A DNA stretch of 64,000 bases from Mesorhizobium qingshengii (GCF_027563465.1 NZ_JAPFQA010000003.1:1-64000), one strand, 5' to 3'; positions 1 to 10,487 are shown, counted from the first letter of the stretch. Numbers and translations are program-made. The notes: generated by a model not told the origin, from the letters alone.

Positions 1-1
1 A

Positions 2-112
2 TCAACCTCATTGGATGACCGTGAGCGTGGAAACGTCGCAACAATGACCGAAGAAATCATAATCGTCATGGAAAAGCTCATCACGGCAAACGACAATGAG
101 CTTCAAGGCTAG
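2..112 (+). CDS. Possible 3' end of a gene cut by the window edge
   Basis: An open frame enters from the left edge and ends at TAG 110-112. It encodes about 36 residues with an acidic/hydrophobic helix-like tail (TEEIIIVMEKLITAND). The amino-acid composition looks protein-like, but the piece is too short to assign to a family, and the other two forward frames close within the first 50 bases. It is co-directional with soxB about 270 bases downstream. The gap between them holds no recognisable gene. It contains a small hairpin at 211-223 (GGGTG-TTT-CACCC) and a T6 tract at about 236-242, too far apart to make a convincing terminator. Confidence 0.3.
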   Translation, partial: STSLDDRERGNVATMTEEIIIVMEKLITANDNELQG

Positions 113-382
113 GTACAAAACCCATCCCATCTGCCGGCGCAATCGCCTGATCCTCCGCGTCGCCTAAGCAAAAGGTGCCTGTAGCGCAAATTGGTAGTGC
201 TGGGTCAGATGGGTGTTTCACCCGATCGCCTGCGTCTTTTTTGTCGCGGCGCAAAACGGCAAGCGCCGTCGCAAACAGCGCAAGGGTGGAAGCCCGGTTT
301 CGCTAGTGATACACCTCGCGCGCCGGGATCGACTGAACGCCCGGCTGCAATCCGCGAGACCTTTTGGCGCGAGGCTGGGACG

Positions 383-1636
383 TTGAAGAAATATTCGGTA
401 TTCGCCATCGCCCGCGAGGCCATGCGCGGCCACAAGGGTTGGGAGGAGCAGTGGTCCTCGCCTGAACCCAAGAAGGAATACGACGTCATCATCGTTGGCG
501 CCGGCGGCCACGGCCTGGCCACCGCCTATTATCTTGCCACGGTACACGGCATCACCAATGTCGCGGTGCTGGAAAAGGGCTGGCTGGGCGGCGGCAACAC
601 CGGCCGCAACACCACCATCATCCGCTCCAACTATCTCTATGACGAGAGCGCCGGCATCTACGACCATGCGCTGAAGCTGTGGGACGGGCTCAGCCAGGAG
701 CTCAACTACAACGTCATGTATTCGGCGCGCGGCGTCATGATGCTGGCCCACAATGTGCACGACATCCAGGTGCTGAAGCGCCATGTCCACGCCAACCGGC
801 TGAACGGCATCGACAATGAATGGCTGTCGCCGGAGCAGGCGAAGGAATTCTGCCCGCCGCTCAACATCTCCAAGGATGCGCGCTATCCAGTGGTCGGTGC
901 TGCCCTGCAGCGGCGCGGCGGCACGGCGCGTCACGATGCGGTGGCCTGGGGCTATGCGCGCGGCGCCTCGGCGCGCGGTGTCCACATCATCCAGAACTGC
1001 GAGGTCACCGGGGTCAAGCGGGCGCCGAACGGCGCGGTCATGGGCGTCGATACCACGCGCGGCTTCATCGGCGCCAGGAAGGTCGGCGTGGTTGCCGCCG
1101 GCCATTCCTCGGTCATCATGAACATGGCCGGCGTGCGCATGCCGCTGGAAAGCTACCCGCTGCAGGCGCTGGTGTCCGAGCCGGTCAAGCCGGTGGTGCC
1201 GTGCGTGGTGATGTCGAACACGGTGCACGCCTACATCTCGCAGTCCGACAAGGGCGAGCTGGTGATCGGCGCCGGCACCGACCAGTATGTCTCCTATTCG
1301 CAGACCGGCGGCCTGCACATCCTGCAGCATACGCTCGACGCCATCTGCGAGATGTTCCCGATCTTTACGCGCATGAAGATGCTGCGTTCGTGGGGCGGCA
1401 TCGTCGACGTCACGCCGGATCGCTCGCCGATCCTGGCAAAGACGCCGGTGCCGGGCCTCTATGTCAATTGCGGCTGGGGTACGGGCGGCTTCAAGGCAAC
1501 GCCGGGCTCGGGCCATGTCTTCGCCCACACCATCGCCAGGGATGACCCGCATCCGATCAACGCGCCCTTCACCATCGAACGCTTCCGCACCGGCCGCCTG
1601 ATCGACGAGGCGGCGGCGGCGGCCGTGGCGCACTGA
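383..1636 (+). CDS. soxB: Sarcosine oxidase beta subunit (heterotetrameric)
   Basis: Catalytic flavoprotein subunit of the cytosolic heterotetrameric sarcosine oxidase, which demethylates sarcosine to glycine and passes the one-carbon unit to tetrahydrofolate. I place the start at TTG 383, with GAGG at 371-374. This gives 417 residues, the usual family length, and the typical SoxB opening ([12 protein letters not shown], then PEPKKEYDV). The same frame is open back to 191, but those 64 extra residues do not look like SoxB. ATG 422 is another option but would remove conserved residues. The dinucleotide-binding glycine motif GAGGHG is at residues 39-44. The [12 protein letters not shown] segment contains His184, the likely covalent FMN ligand by comparison with the family. 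The next gene overlaps the stop codon (TGATG), so this is the first gene of a coupled operon. Confidence 0.95.
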   Translation: MKKYSVFAIAREAMRGHKGWEEQWSSPEPKKEYDVIIVGAGGHGLATAYYLATVHGITNVAVLEKGWLGGGNTGRNTTIIRSNYLYDESAGIYDHALKLWDGLSQELNYNVMYSARGVMMLAHNVHDIQVLKRHVHANRLNGIDNEWLSPEQAKEFCPPLNISKDARYPVVGAALQRRGGTARHDAVAWGYARGASARGVHIIQNCEVTGVKRAPNGAVMGVDTTRGFIGARKVGVVAAGHSSVIMNMAGVRMPLESYPLQALVSEPVKPVVPCVVMSNTVHAYISQSDKGELVIGAGTDQYVSYSQTGGLHILQHTLDAICEMFPIFTRMKMLRSWGGIVDVTPDRSPILAKTPVPGLYVNCGWGTGGFKATPGSGHVFAHTIARDDPHPINAPFTIERFRTGRLIDEAAAAAVAH

Positions 1637-2058
1637 TGATGGCGCAGATGGCCGTCGCGATGCCGCTGATACTGGCGGGGGAACAGGGCATGTTCCATTT
1701 TCCTTCGGCGGACGAAGTTCGCACGCAGCCGATCAGCCGCGCCGGGAACGAGGCCAACTGGCCGTTTTCCGTCGACGACGGCATGCTGGCCTGCGTGTGG
1801 AGCGGTGGCCAGAAGGTGGTCATGTTCCTGGAGAACAGGCCTTCCGATCTCGGCGAGGACGACACGTTCGAGCCACGTCGCGTCATCGTCACGACCGATC
1901 CGGTGCAACTCACCATCGGCAACATGGCGTATCGCGACCTGTTTCGCCCGGCCGCGAGCGTGGAGGAGCGCATCCGGCTCGTCGCGCCTTTTGCGGCGAT
2001 GGGCCAGAGGCTTTGCGACCAACCGGCCGGCGCCCACGTCGGCCACGGCGAACTGTAG
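1636..2058 (+). CDS. Unknown protein inserted between soxB and soxD
   Basis: A protein of 140 residues whose ATG overlaps the soxB stop (TGATG). SoxD follows 11 bases after its stop, so it is translated within the sox operon. I do not recognise a domain. The sequence is soluble, mixed alpha/beta, with no signal peptide or membrane segment and an acidic middle (RPSDLGEDDTFEPRR). An alternative start at ATG 1690 follows a good Shine-Dalgarno stretch (GGGGGAACAGGG) and gives 122 residues starting MFHFPSADEV. Classical sox operons go directly from soxB to soxD, so this is an extra member. The context suggests a role in sarcosine or one-carbon metabolism or in enzyme assembly, but that is inference from position only. 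Confidence 0.65.
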   Translation: MMAQMAVAMPLILAGEQGMFHFPSADEVRTQPISRAGNEANWPFSVDDGMLACVWSGGQKVVMFLENRPSDLGEDDTFEPRRVIVTTDPVQLTIGNMAYRDLFRPAASVEERIRLVAPFAAMGQRLCDQPAGAHVGHGEL

Positions 2059-2069
2059 GAACGAAGACG

Positions 2070-2366
2070 ATGCTTCTCATCCGCTGTCCCTATTGCGAGG
2101 AAGAGCGCCCCGAGCTCGAGTTCCGTAACGCTGGCGAGGCGCATATCGCGCGTTCGGCCAACATGGCCGGCGAGAGCGACGACGACTTCGAGAAATTCTT
2201 CTTCATCCGCTCGAACCCCAAGGGCATCATCCATGAGCGCTGGCGGCACATGCATGGCTGCGCCCGCTTCTTCAACGCCGTGCGCGACACGGTCACCGAC
2301 AAGTTCATCATGACCTACAAGGCCGGCGAGCCGAAGCCGTCGAAGCTGCCGGGAGTTGCCAAATGA
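2070..2366 (+). CDS. soxD: Sarcosine oxidase delta subunit
   Basis: Small zinc-binding subunit of heterotetrameric sarcosine oxidase, 98 residues, as expected for the family. The Zn site is visible: CPYC at residues 6-9 and, later, His60 and Cys64 in the HMHGC stretch. The conserved RWRHMHGCARFFNAVRDT block and the C-terminal lysine-rich tail are typical. An AGGA lies upstream of ATG 2070. The gene sits 11 bases after the unknown third gene and its stop overlaps the soxA start by four bases (ATGA, 2363-2366), so SoxD and SoxA are translationally coupled. The subunit is thought to stabilise the complex rather than catalyse. Confidence 0.95.
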   Translation: MLLIRCPYCEEERPELEFRNAGEAHIARSANMAGESDDDFEKFFFIRSNPKGIIHERWRHMHGCARFFNAVRDTVTDKFIMTYKAGEPKPSKLPGVAK

Positions 2367-5363
2367 GCGGCGCGTTCCGCATTCCAAGCGCCGGCCGCCT
2401 CAGCCAGGCGAAGACCGCGCGGTTCAGCTTCGATGGCCAGTCCTACGCCGGCATCGAGGGCGACACGCTGGCTTCGGCGCTACTCGCCAATGGCGTCCAT
2501 CTCGTCGGCCGCTCGTTCAAGTACCATCGTCCACGCGGCATCCTGTCGGCGGGCGCGGAAGAGCCGAACGCGCTGGTCGAGATCAAGCGCGACGCGGCGC
2601 GCAAGACGCCGAACGTGCGGGCTACCGTGCAGGAGCTCTATGACGGGCTTGCAGCCCAGTCGCAGAACCGCTGGCCGTCGCTGTCCTTCGATGTCGGCGC
2701 GGTCAACGATATCGCCTCGCCGTTTTTTTCCGCTGGTTTCTACTACAAGACCTTCATGTGGCCGAAGGCGGCCTGGAAGAGCCTTTACGAGCCGAAGATC
2801 CGCGCAGCGGCCGGTCTTGGCGTTTCCCCGGATCAGCCGGATCCCGATCACTATTCATCGCGCTATGCGCATTGCGACGTGCTGGTGCTGGGCGGTGGTG
2901 CCGCCGGCGTCGCGGCGGCATTGGCCGCGGCCGAGACCGGGGTGCGCGTCATCCTCGCCGACGAGCAGGCCGAGTTCGGCGGCAGCCTGCGTTTCGAAAG
3001 CGGCGCCAGGATCGACGGCCAGGACGGTTTTGCCTGGGCTCAAGGTGCGGTGGCGAAGCTCGCCGCCATGGACAATGTCCGTGTGCTCTCGCGCACCACT
3101 GCTTTTGGGTACTACGCGCAGAATTTCGTCGGCCTTGTCGAGCGCGTCAGCGATCATCTGAAGGCTCCCGGCCACGACCTGCCGCGCGAGCGGCTGTGGC
3201 AGGTTCGCGCCAGGCGCGTCGTGCTGGCCTCCGGCGCCATCGAGCGGCACATGGTGTTCGCCGACAACGACCGGCCAGGCATCATGCTGGCGGGCGCGGC
3301 GCGCACCTATCTCAACCACTACGGTGTCGCGGTCGGCAAGAATGTCGGCGTCTACACCGCCAATGATTCCGCCTATGCGGCGGCGATCGACCTGAAGAAG
3401 GCCGGCGTCAACGTGGCGGCGATCGTCGATTTGCGCGACAATCCGACCGGCCCGGTGATCGACGAGGCAAGGGCGCTTGGCATCGAGGTCAATTTCGGCC
3501 GCGCGGTGGTCCGCGCCGGCGGCAAGCTCAGGGTATCGTCGATGACCGTGCAGCCGAAGAATGGCGGCGGCGAACGCACCATTCCTGTCGACGCGATCCT
3601 GATGTCGGCCGGCTGGACGCCGTCGGTGCATCTGTTCTCGCAGTCGCGCGGCAAGGTCGCCTTCAACGACGAGACCAAGCGCTTCGTGCCGGGTACCTAC
3701 GCACAGGACTGCGTCTCGGTCGGCGCCTGCAACGGCACGGATGGGCTGTCGGCGTCGCTCGACGAGGCCTATGCGGCGGGCGCCAAGGCGGCCAGGGATG
3801 CCAATGCCAGGGATTATGGGGCGAAAGCCGCCAAGGGCACGAAGCCGAAGGTCGACGCCTCGGAGAGCTGGTCGCGCGGCATGTTGGGCGCCGCCCCCGG
3901 CGCCGGGCCGGATACGACAGTGAAAGCCTTTGTCGACTTCCAGAACGACGTCACCGCCAAGGATATCCGCCAGGCGGTGCACGAGGGCATGCACTCGATC
4001 GAGCACGTCAAGCGCTTCACCACCAACGGCATGGCGACCGACCAGGGCAAGACCTCCAACATGCACGGCCTGGCGATTGCCGCCGAGACGCTTGGCAAGC
4101 CGATCCCGGAGGTCGGCCTGACCACGTTCCGGGCGCCCTATACGCCGGTGACGTTCGGCGCGATCGTCAGCCATGCGCGCGGTCCGCTGTTCGACCCGAC
4201 ACGCAGGACGGCGATCCATCCCTGGGCCGAAGCCCAGGGTGCGGTGTTCGAGGATGTCGGCCAGTGGAAGCGCGCCTGGTATTTCCCCAAGACGGGCGAA
4301 GACATGCACGCGGCGGTCGACCGCGAGTGTGTGGCGGTTCGTACGAAAGCCGGCCTGTTCGATGCCTCGACGCTCGGCAAGATCGAGGTGGTCGGGCCGG
4401 ACGCGGCCAAGTTCATGGAACTGCTCTACACCAATCCGTGGGAGAAGCTGGAGCCCGGCCGCTGCCGCTATGGCATCATGTTGCGCGAGGACGGCTTCAT
4501 CTATGATGACGGCGTCGTTGGCCGGCTGGCGCCCGATCGTTTCCATGTGACGACGACGACCGGCGGCGCGCCGCGCGTCATGAACCACATGGAGGATTAT
4601 CTCCAGACCGAGTTCCCGCATCTCAATGTCTGGCTGACCTCGATCACCGAGCAGTGGGCGGTCATCGCCGTGCAGGGCCCCAAGTCCCGCGACATCATCG
4701 CGCCGCTGGTCGAAGGCATCGACATGTCGGATGAGGCGCTGCCGCATATGTCCGTGCGCGAAGGCAAGATCTGCGGCGTGCCGACGCGGCTGTTCCGCAT
4801 GTCGTTCACCGGCGAGCGCGGCTTCGAAGTCAATGTGCCGGCCGATTACGGCCAGGCTGTGTGGGAAGCTCTGTGGGCCGAGGGGCAGAAGCATGGTGCG
4901 GCCGCTTACGGCACCGAGGCCATGCACGTGCTGCGCGCCGAAAAGGGCTACATCATCGTCGGCCAGGACACGGACGGCACGGTGACGCCGAACGATGCCG
5001 GTCTCGACTGGGCGGTCGGCAAGAAGAAGGCCGATTTCGTCGGCATCCGCGGCATGGCGCGGCCGGACCTTGTGGCCAAGGGCCGCAAGCAACTGGTCGG
5101 CCTGAAGACCAAGGACCCGAAGGTGGTGCTCGAAGAAGGCGCGCAGATTGTCGAGGATCCGAAGCAGGCGATCCCGATGAAGATGATCGGCCATGTCACC
5201 TCGAGCTACTGGTCGCAAAATTGCGGCCGCTCCATCGCGCTGGCGCTGGTTGCCGGCGGCCGCGACCGCATGGGCGACACGCTCTATGTGCCGATGCCAA
5301 ACGGAGTGGTCGAGGTGGAGGTTACCGGCATGGTGTTCTTCGACGAGACGGGAGGGCGCCTCA

Positions 5364-5371
<8 letters not shown>
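2363..5371 (+). CDS. soxA: Sarcosine oxidase alpha subunit
   Basis: Large subunit, 1002 residues, close to the usual 970-1000. Domain order: N-terminal ferredoxin-like/molybdopterin-like fold domain (about residues 20-90, with the SFKYHRPRG signature), NAD(P)-binding and pyridine-nucleotide-disulfide-type flavin domain beginning at about 172 (LGGGAAGVAAA), and a C-terminal aminomethyltransferase (GcvT-like) half from about 600 to the end. The last region binds tetrahydrofolate and captures the methylene group as 5,10-methylene-THF. The start overlaps soxD (ATGA) and the 3' end overlaps soxG by eight bases. The sequence is intact and typical. A long antisense open frame across this gene is a codon-bias shadow. 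Confidence 0.96.
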
Positions 5372-6238
<867 letters not shown>

Positions 6239-6293
6239 TTTTCGTCGGACAAGGCCGGATCGCACCTTCTCAATCCCATTGGGCATGCTATTT

Positions 6294-6303
6294 AAAGCGC
6301 TTT
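6294..6303. promoter_or_regulatory. LacI-type operator palindrome before thuA
   Basis: Perfect palindrome AAAGCGCTTT, 12 bases before the thuA start codon. LacI-family regulators of sugar catabolism in rhizobia (ThuR, AglR and relatives) use A/T-flanked sites with this GCGC core, so repression of thuAB from here is plausible. No lacI-type gene is adjacent, so the regulator would be encoded elsewhere. Assignment is by motif and position only. Confidence 0.5.
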
Positions 6304-6314
6304 GGGAGACAGAA

Positions 6315-7100
6315 ATGCCGATAAAAGCCGTTGTCTGGGGGGAGAATGTCCATGAGCAGACCAATGCCGCCGTGCGCGACCTCTATCCCAAAGGCATGCA
6401 CGGCACCATTGCCGCCGCGCTCAACCAGGACAAGGGCATCGAGGCGACCACAGCCACCTTGCAGGAACCCGAACATGGCTTGAGCGAGAAGCGCCTGGCC
6501 GCCACGGATGTCCTGCTGTGGTGGGGCCACGCCGCGCATGGCGAGGTCAGGGACGAGATCGTCGAGCGCGTGCAGAAGCGGGTCTGGGAAGGCATGGGGC
6601 TGATCGTGCTCCATTCCGGCCACTACTCGAAGATCTTCAAGCGGCTGATGGGCACGCCCTGTTCGCTGAAATGGCGCGAGGCGGGCGAGCGCGAGCGTGT
6701 CTGGGCGATCAACCGTGGCCACCCGATCGCGCAAGGCATCGGCGAATGCCTGGAGATCGGCGAGACGGAGATGTATGGCGAGCCGTTCGCGGTGCCGGAG
6801 CCGCTGGAGACGGTGTTCGTCTCCTGGTACGAGGGCGGCGAAGTGTTCCGTTCCGGGCTCACCTATCAGCGCGGCGCGGGCAGGATCTTCTACTTCTCGC
6901 CTGGCCACGAGACCTACCCGATCTATCACAATGAGGGCGTGCAGCAGGTGCTGCGCAACGCCGTGCACTGGGCGCACAACCCGGCGCCGGCATGGTCGGG
7001 AATCACCAATGCGCCCAACGTGCCGACGGATGCGGCCAAGGAGAAGATCGTCCAGAAGGGTCTGCGCCTGCATGCCGATGGCGACAAGGGTTTGAGTTGA
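6315..7100 (+). CDS. thuA: ThuA, trehalose/disaccharide utilisation protein
   Basis: A 261-residue cytosolic protein of the ThuA family (class I glutamine-amidotransferase-like fold). In Sinorhizobium ThuA works with ThuB in catabolism of trehalose and related disaccharides via 3-keto intermediates. The N-terminal [20 protein letters not shown] and the [13 protein letters not shown] block are characteristic, as are [12 protein letters not shown] and the late [16 protein letters not shown] stretch, and the length matches Rhizobium ThuA. The start ATG 6315 is preceded by GGGAGAC. An AAAGCGCTTT palindrome lies just upstream. thuB follows after a small tandem repeat. The thuEFGK trehalose transporter that normally precedes thuAB is absent here. 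Confidence 0.9.
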   Translation: MPIKAVVWGENVHEQTNAAVRDLYPKGMHGTIAAALNQDKGIEATTATLQEPEHGLSEKRLAATDVLLWWGHAAHGEVRDEIVERVQKRVWEGMGLIVLHSGHYSKIFKRLMGTPCSLKWREAGERERVWAINRGHPIAQGIGECLEIGETEMYGEPFAVPEPLETVFVSWYEGGEVFRSGLTYQRGAGRIFYFSPGHETYPIYHNEGVQQVLRNAVHWAHNPAPAWSGITNAPNVPTDAAKEKIVQKGLRLHADGDKGLS

Positions 7101-7126
7101 TTGGGGCGGTTTGAGTTGATTGGGGC
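7091..7126 (+). repeat. Tandem 19-bp duplication at the thuA/thuB junction
   Basis: The 17-mer TTTGAGTTGATTGGGGC occurs at 7091-7107 and again at 7110-7126, so a 19-base unit is repeated head to tail. The first copy carries the thuA stop codon, and the second lies in the gap before thuB. It looks like a recent slippage or small tandem duplication that lengthened the spacer. No function is evident. Confidence 0.85.
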
Positions 7127-7134
7127 CTGATCCG

Positions 7135-8184
7135 ATGCATCGACTGCTTCTGCTCGGCACCGGCGGCATCGCCGGGCATCACGTCGAGGAATTCGCCAAG
7201 ATTCCCGGCTGCGCCATCGTCGCCTGCGTCGACCAGGTCCCGGGGCGCGCGGCAGCGTTCGCCGCCGCCAACAGAATAGGCGATTTCTTCGAGAGCCTGG
7301 AAGCGGCGATCGCCTGGGGCGGGTTCGACGCCGCCATCAACGCGACGCCGGACGGCGCACACAAGGCGACGACACTGGCGCTGCTTGCCGCGGGCAAGCA
7401 TGTCTTCTGCGAAAAGCCGCTGGCGCCAAACCATGCCGATGCACTTGATATGACGGAGGCGGCCGAGGCGGCCGGGGTCGTCAACATGGTCAACCTGACC
7501 TATCGCAACTCACCGGCGATCCAGGAAGCACGGCGCATGGTGCAGGCCGGCGAGATCGGCGAACTGCGCCATGTCGAGGCGAGCTACCGGCAAAGCTGGC
7601 TGGTCAGCAAATCCTGGGGCGACTGGCGGGTCGAGGACAAATGGCTGTGGCGCCTGTCGAGCCGGCACGGTTCGACCGGCGTGCTGGGCGATGTCGGCAT
7701 TCACATACTGGACTTCGCCACCTATGGCGCCGACCAGGATATCGTCAGCTTGCATGCGGACCTGGTGACGTTTCCGAAGGCCGAGGGCGAGCGGATCGGC
7801 GACTATGTGCTGGACGCCAACGACAGCGTTGCAATGACGGCGCGGCTCAAATTCGGCGCGCTCGCCACGATCGTGGCAAGCCGCTACACCACCGGCCACG
7901 CCAACGATTTGTCGCTGGCCCTGCACGGCACCAGGGGCGCCATCAAGGTCGAGACAGACGGCAAGGCATCGCATCTGTCCGCTTGCCTGGGCAAGGACGT
8001 CGATCAGCAGCGCTGGCGAACGCTCGCGCCGCCGGATGTCAAACGCAACGCCCGGCGTTTCGCCGATGCGCTGGACACCGGGCAGAACGGCGATCCGTCC
8101 TTCCGGCGCGCCGCCGACATGCAGAGACTGATCGACGCGGCCATCGAGAGTTCAGCAGCCAGGCTGCCGGTTACGCTCGGCTGA
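7135..8184 (+). CDS. thuB: ThuB-like Gfo/Idh/MocA oxidoreductase
   Basis: A 349-residue NAD(P)-dependent oxidoreductase. The N-terminal Rossmann motif LGTGGIAGHH is at residues 6-15. The family signature CEKPLAPN follows at about 92, and the C-terminal Gfo/Idh alpha/beta domain includes the conserved GDVGIHILDFATY segment. Directly following thuA and of ThuB length, it is best read as ThuB, partner of ThuA in keto-disaccharide metabolism. I prefer ATG 7135. An in-frame TTG 15 bases upstream would add five residues from the repeated spacer. The ribosome-binding site is weak (GGGGCC), consistent with coupling to thuA. Confidence 0.85.
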   Translation: MHRLLLLGTGGIAGHHVEEFAKIPGCAIVACVDQVPGRAAAFAAANRIGDFFESLEAAIAWGGFDAAINATPDGAHKATTLALLAAGKHVFCEKPLAPNHADALDMTEAAEAAGVVNMVNLTYRNSPAIQEARRMVQAGEIGELRHVEASYRQSWLVSKSWGDWRVEDKWLWRLSSRHGSTGVLGDVGIHILDFATYGADQDIVSLHADLVTFPKAEGERIGDYVLDANDSVAMTARLKFGALATIVASRYTTGHANDLSLALHGTRGAIKVETDGKASHLSACLGKDVDQQRWRTLAPPDVKRNARRFADALDTGQNGDPSFRRAADMQRLIDAAIESSAARLPVTLG

Positions 8185-8222
8185 CCTCTGGCCGGCGATT
8201 TGGCGGCCCCGGCGAAAGGCGA

Positions 8223-9071
8223 TCAGCGGGGGCTACCGTCGCGCCAGGCGGCCTGCCCCATCAGCCGGTTCATCGTGGTCAGATATTCGTCTTCCGAGGT
8301 CGACCAACGCAGCCTTGCCATTTCCTCTGTGTCCGGACCGGCGAGATAGCGCAGGCGGTGCGATGGATCGGTCGCCGCCGCATGGATTGTCGCAACGACC
8401 TGCTCTTCATCCGCATCCGGGAACGGGTAGTCCATCATCGATTGCATCATGTGGTCGAAGTAGGGCTTGTATGTTGCCGGCACGGAAACGGCCTGTGACG
8501 CCTCCATGGTGTTGGCGGTGAAACTGGTGGTGCGCATGGCTCCAGGTTCGACCAGCTTGACCCGGATGTTCTGCGATTCAAGTTCGTAGGACAGCGATTC
8601 CGACAGGCCTTCGACGGCTTGCTTGGTCGCGGTGTACAGCGCCAGCAGCGGTACAGCCGCCAGGCCGACGCCGGAGGTGATGTTGATGATCGTGCCGCCG
8701 CCATGATCACGCAGATGCGGGATGACGGCCTGCATGACATTCATCACCCCGAAGACGTTGGTCTCGAAAATGCCGCGGATCGTCTCCTTCGCTGTCGCCT
8801 CGAAGATCGAAACGACGCTGATGCCGGCATTGTTGACGACGGTGTCGATATGGCCAAATCGCGCGATGCCGGCGGCAATGGCGGTCTCTATGCTGGCGGG
8901 GTTGGTGACATCGAGGGGCAGGACAAGCACTTGATCGGGATAATCGGCGGCGAGGTTCTGGTCCGGCTTGCGCATCGTCGCGATGACGTTCCAGCCTTGG
9001 GCAGCGAAGTGCCTCGCCGTGGTCTTGCCCAGCCCGGAGGAACAGCCGGTGATGAGGACGGTCTTGGTCAT
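8223..9071 (-). CDS. Short-chain dehydrogenase/reductase
   Basis: Classical SDR of 282 residues. The cofactor motif TGCSSGLG is at residues 8-15, NNAG at 80-83, catalytic Ser at about 133 and YTATK with Tyr146/Lys150. The C-terminal extension beyond 250 residues and the LVEPGAMRTTSF loop resemble the ketoreductase/retinol-dehydrogenase-like SDRs often annotated as oxidoreductases of unknown substrate. AAGGAG precedes ATG 9071. It is divergently transcribed from an AraC-type regulator 94 bases away, the usual arrangement for a regulator and its target. Substrate unknown. Confidence 0.85.
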   Translation of the reverse strand: MTKTVLITGCSSGLGKTTARHFAAQGWNVIATMRKPDQNLAADYPDQVLVLPLDVTNPASIETAIAAGIARFGHIDTVVNNAGISVVSIFEATAKETIRGIFETNVFGVMNVMQAVIPHLRDHGGGTIINITSGVGLAAVPLLALYTATKQAVEGLSESLSYELESQNIRVKLVEPGAMRTTSFTANTMEASQAVSVPATYKPYFDHMMQSMMDYPFPDADEEQVVATIHAAATDPSHRLRYLAGPDTEEMARLRWSTSEDEYLTTMNRLMGQAAWRDGSPR

Positions 9072-9074
9072 TCA

Positions 9075-9094
9075 CATAACTCCTTGAGGTTATG
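9075..9094. promoter_or_regulatory. Inverted repeat in the SDR/araC divergent promoter
   Basis: CATAAC and GTTATG arms flank an eight-base centre that contains the Shine-Dalgarno sequence of the SDR gene. A regulator bound here, or an mRNA hairpin, would block SDR expression. The adjacent AraC-type protein is the obvious candidate, but the site could be fortuitous. Confidence 0.3.
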
Positions 9095-9165
9095 CGGCTG
9101 ATCTAGGTAAAGCGCTTGGCCTGATCTATAATGAAGAGTGCCAATTCGATTACGGATCGTCTCAT

Positions 9166-10089
9166 TTGGACCCTTTGACCGATATCATCGCCCTGTTGCG
9201 TCCAAGAACGCTGCTGCTCGGCAATCTCGCGGCAACCGGTGAGTGGGGCATCCGCTCGCCATACCAGACCGATCCCACCTTCTATCTGGTGACCGAAGGC
9301 GAATGCTGGTTCGAGTCTGATGATGCCGAGCCGGTGCGGCTGTGCGCGGGGGATTACCTCCTTGCCGCGCAGCCGACTTCGGCGTGCTTCGCCAGCCGCC
9401 CCGGCGCAAAGTTCGTCCTGTCCGACGCCGAGTTCAAGCAACGCAATACGATCAACAATGAACTCAGGGTCGGCACGGCAGCGGAAGGCCCGGCAACGCG
9501 CATTCTTGGCGGCCTGATCCTCTGCGATCCGGCCAATGCCGATCTGCTGTTCGGCCTGCTGCCGCGCTTCACCCATATACGGGCGGCGGAAGAGGTTGGG
9601 GAAAGGCTGGGAAGCCTGATGCGCATCATCGTCGATGAGACGAACGCTGCGCGGCCCGCCAGGGACATGGTACTGTCGCGGCTGATCGAGGTGATGCTGA
9701 TCGAAACGCTGCGGCGGGACGGCGCGCGGCGCGCGTCACAGCCACAGGGGTTGCTTGGCGGTCTTGCGGACCCGAAGCTGGCGAGGGCGCTCGCCCACAT
9801 CCATTCGGATGTCGGCAGAGCGTGGACGGTCGCCGAACTCGCAAAAAGCGCCGGAATGTCACGCTCGCGCTTTGCGCGACGGTTCGCCGATATCGTCGGG
9901 GCGGCACCGGTCGAATATCTGCTGGCGTGGCGCATGGCACTGGCCAAGGACGCCCTGCTGCATAGTCACAAACCGCTCAGCCGGATCGCCGCCGATGTTG
10001 GCTATCAATCAGCAAGTGCCTTCAGCACCGCCTTTAGCGGCAGGGTTGGTTGCGCACCAACTCAATATCAGGCGCAAAATCGGGATTAG
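9166..10089 (+). CDS. AraC-family regulator with N-terminal cupin
   Basis: A 307-residue transcription factor. Residues about 5-190 form the cupin_6/AraC-ligand-type domain (YLVTEGECWF, LCAGDYLLAAQPTS). Residues about 205-305 are the double helix-turn-helix, with SAGMSRSRFARRFADIVG and the AraC signature IAADVGYQSASAFSTAFSGRVGCAP in two parts. There is no in-frame ATG near the 5' end. TTG 9166, with GGA ten bases upstream, is the best start. This subclass commonly controls a divergent dehydrogenase, and here the SDR gene is 94 bases away on the other strand. Effector unknown. Confidence 0.88.
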   Translation: MDPLTDIIALLRPRTLLLGNLAATGEWGIRSPYQTDPTFYLVTEGECWFESDDAEPVRLCAGDYLLAAQPTSACFASRPGAKFVLSDAEFKQRNTINNELRVGTAAEGPATRILGGLILCDPANADLLFGLLPRFTHIRAAEEVGERLGSLMRIIVDETNAARPARDMVLSRLIEVMLIETLRRDGARRASQPQGLLGGLADPKLARALAHIHSDVGRAWTVAELAKSAGMSRSRFARRFADIVGAAPVEYLLAWRMALAKDALLHSHKPLSRIAADVGYQSASAFSTAFSGRVGCAPTQYQAQNRD

Positions 10090-10137
10090 GCATCTCGTCC
10101 ATGCCTGGGGAAACCCCAGGCGGGTGTGCGGTCGATC

Positions 10138-10395
10138 TTAGAATGCGTTCGGCACAATCCACGGATCGATGCTGATGCCGAGCCGGGGGCCCTTGCCGTC
10201 AGCCGTGTTTTCCGTGGAGCCCTTCTTCTTCTCATTCTCAACCGAGCCAGTCGAAGCGCAATCGAGCTTCACATGGGTCTTGGTGTCGACGCAGGTCGCG
10301 ACCGGCGCATGCTTGACCGGCTGGGTGGCGCTGGTGGCGAAGGCCGAGCCCGAAAGTGCCAGCACCGCGGCGAGGGTGATGAGTGTCTTTTTCAT
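10138..10395 (-). CDS. DUF680-type small secreted protein
   Basis: An 85-residue protein with a textbook signal peptide (MKKTLITLAAVLALSGSAFA, cleavage after residue 20). The mature part is about 65 residues with two cysteines (Cys35, Cys46) that could form a disulfide, then an acidic/lysine-rich stretch and a hydrophobic end. It resembles the DUF680 family, which is expanded in Mesorhizobium and has no known function. ATG 10395 is preceded by CGGAGACTGACG, a good ribosome-binding site. Upstream are two GTAC-type palindromes that suggest control by the neighbouring TetR protein. Confidence 0.8.
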   Translation of the reverse strand: MKKTLITLAAVLALSGSAFATSATQPVKHAPVATCVDTKTHVKLDCASTGSVENEKKKGSTENTADGKGPRLGISIDPWIVPNAF

Positions 10396-10429
10396 CGTCA
10401 GTCTCCGTTTTTCGACGGTTAAATTCTTT

Positions 10430-10443
10430 CCGTACATGTACGG
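10430..10443. promoter_or_regulatory. Palindrome CCGTACATGTACGG upstream of the DUF680-type gene
   Basis: Perfect 14-base palindrome located 35 bases before the DUF680-type start codon. It shares the GTAC-N2-GTAC core with a second palindrome 58 bases further upstream. Candidate operator for the TetR-family protein encoded at 10586-11230. Confidence 0.5.
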
Positions 10444-10487
10444 TATGGCGTACAAATACGACCGTTGATCGCGAAGTTCAAGTCGAA

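Noticed and set aside
178..240. tRNA-like stretch (GTAGCGCAAATTGGTAG...)
   Set aside because: D-arm-like words occur, but acceptor, anticodon and T stems do not form.
218..1633. Open frame of 471 codons antisense to soxB
   Set aside because: Same shadow effect in high-GC DNA; no family resemblance.
9110..9117. AAGCGCTT before the AraC-type gene as a second thu-type operator
   Set aside because: Only the eight-base core matches and there is no sugar gene nearby; likely chance.
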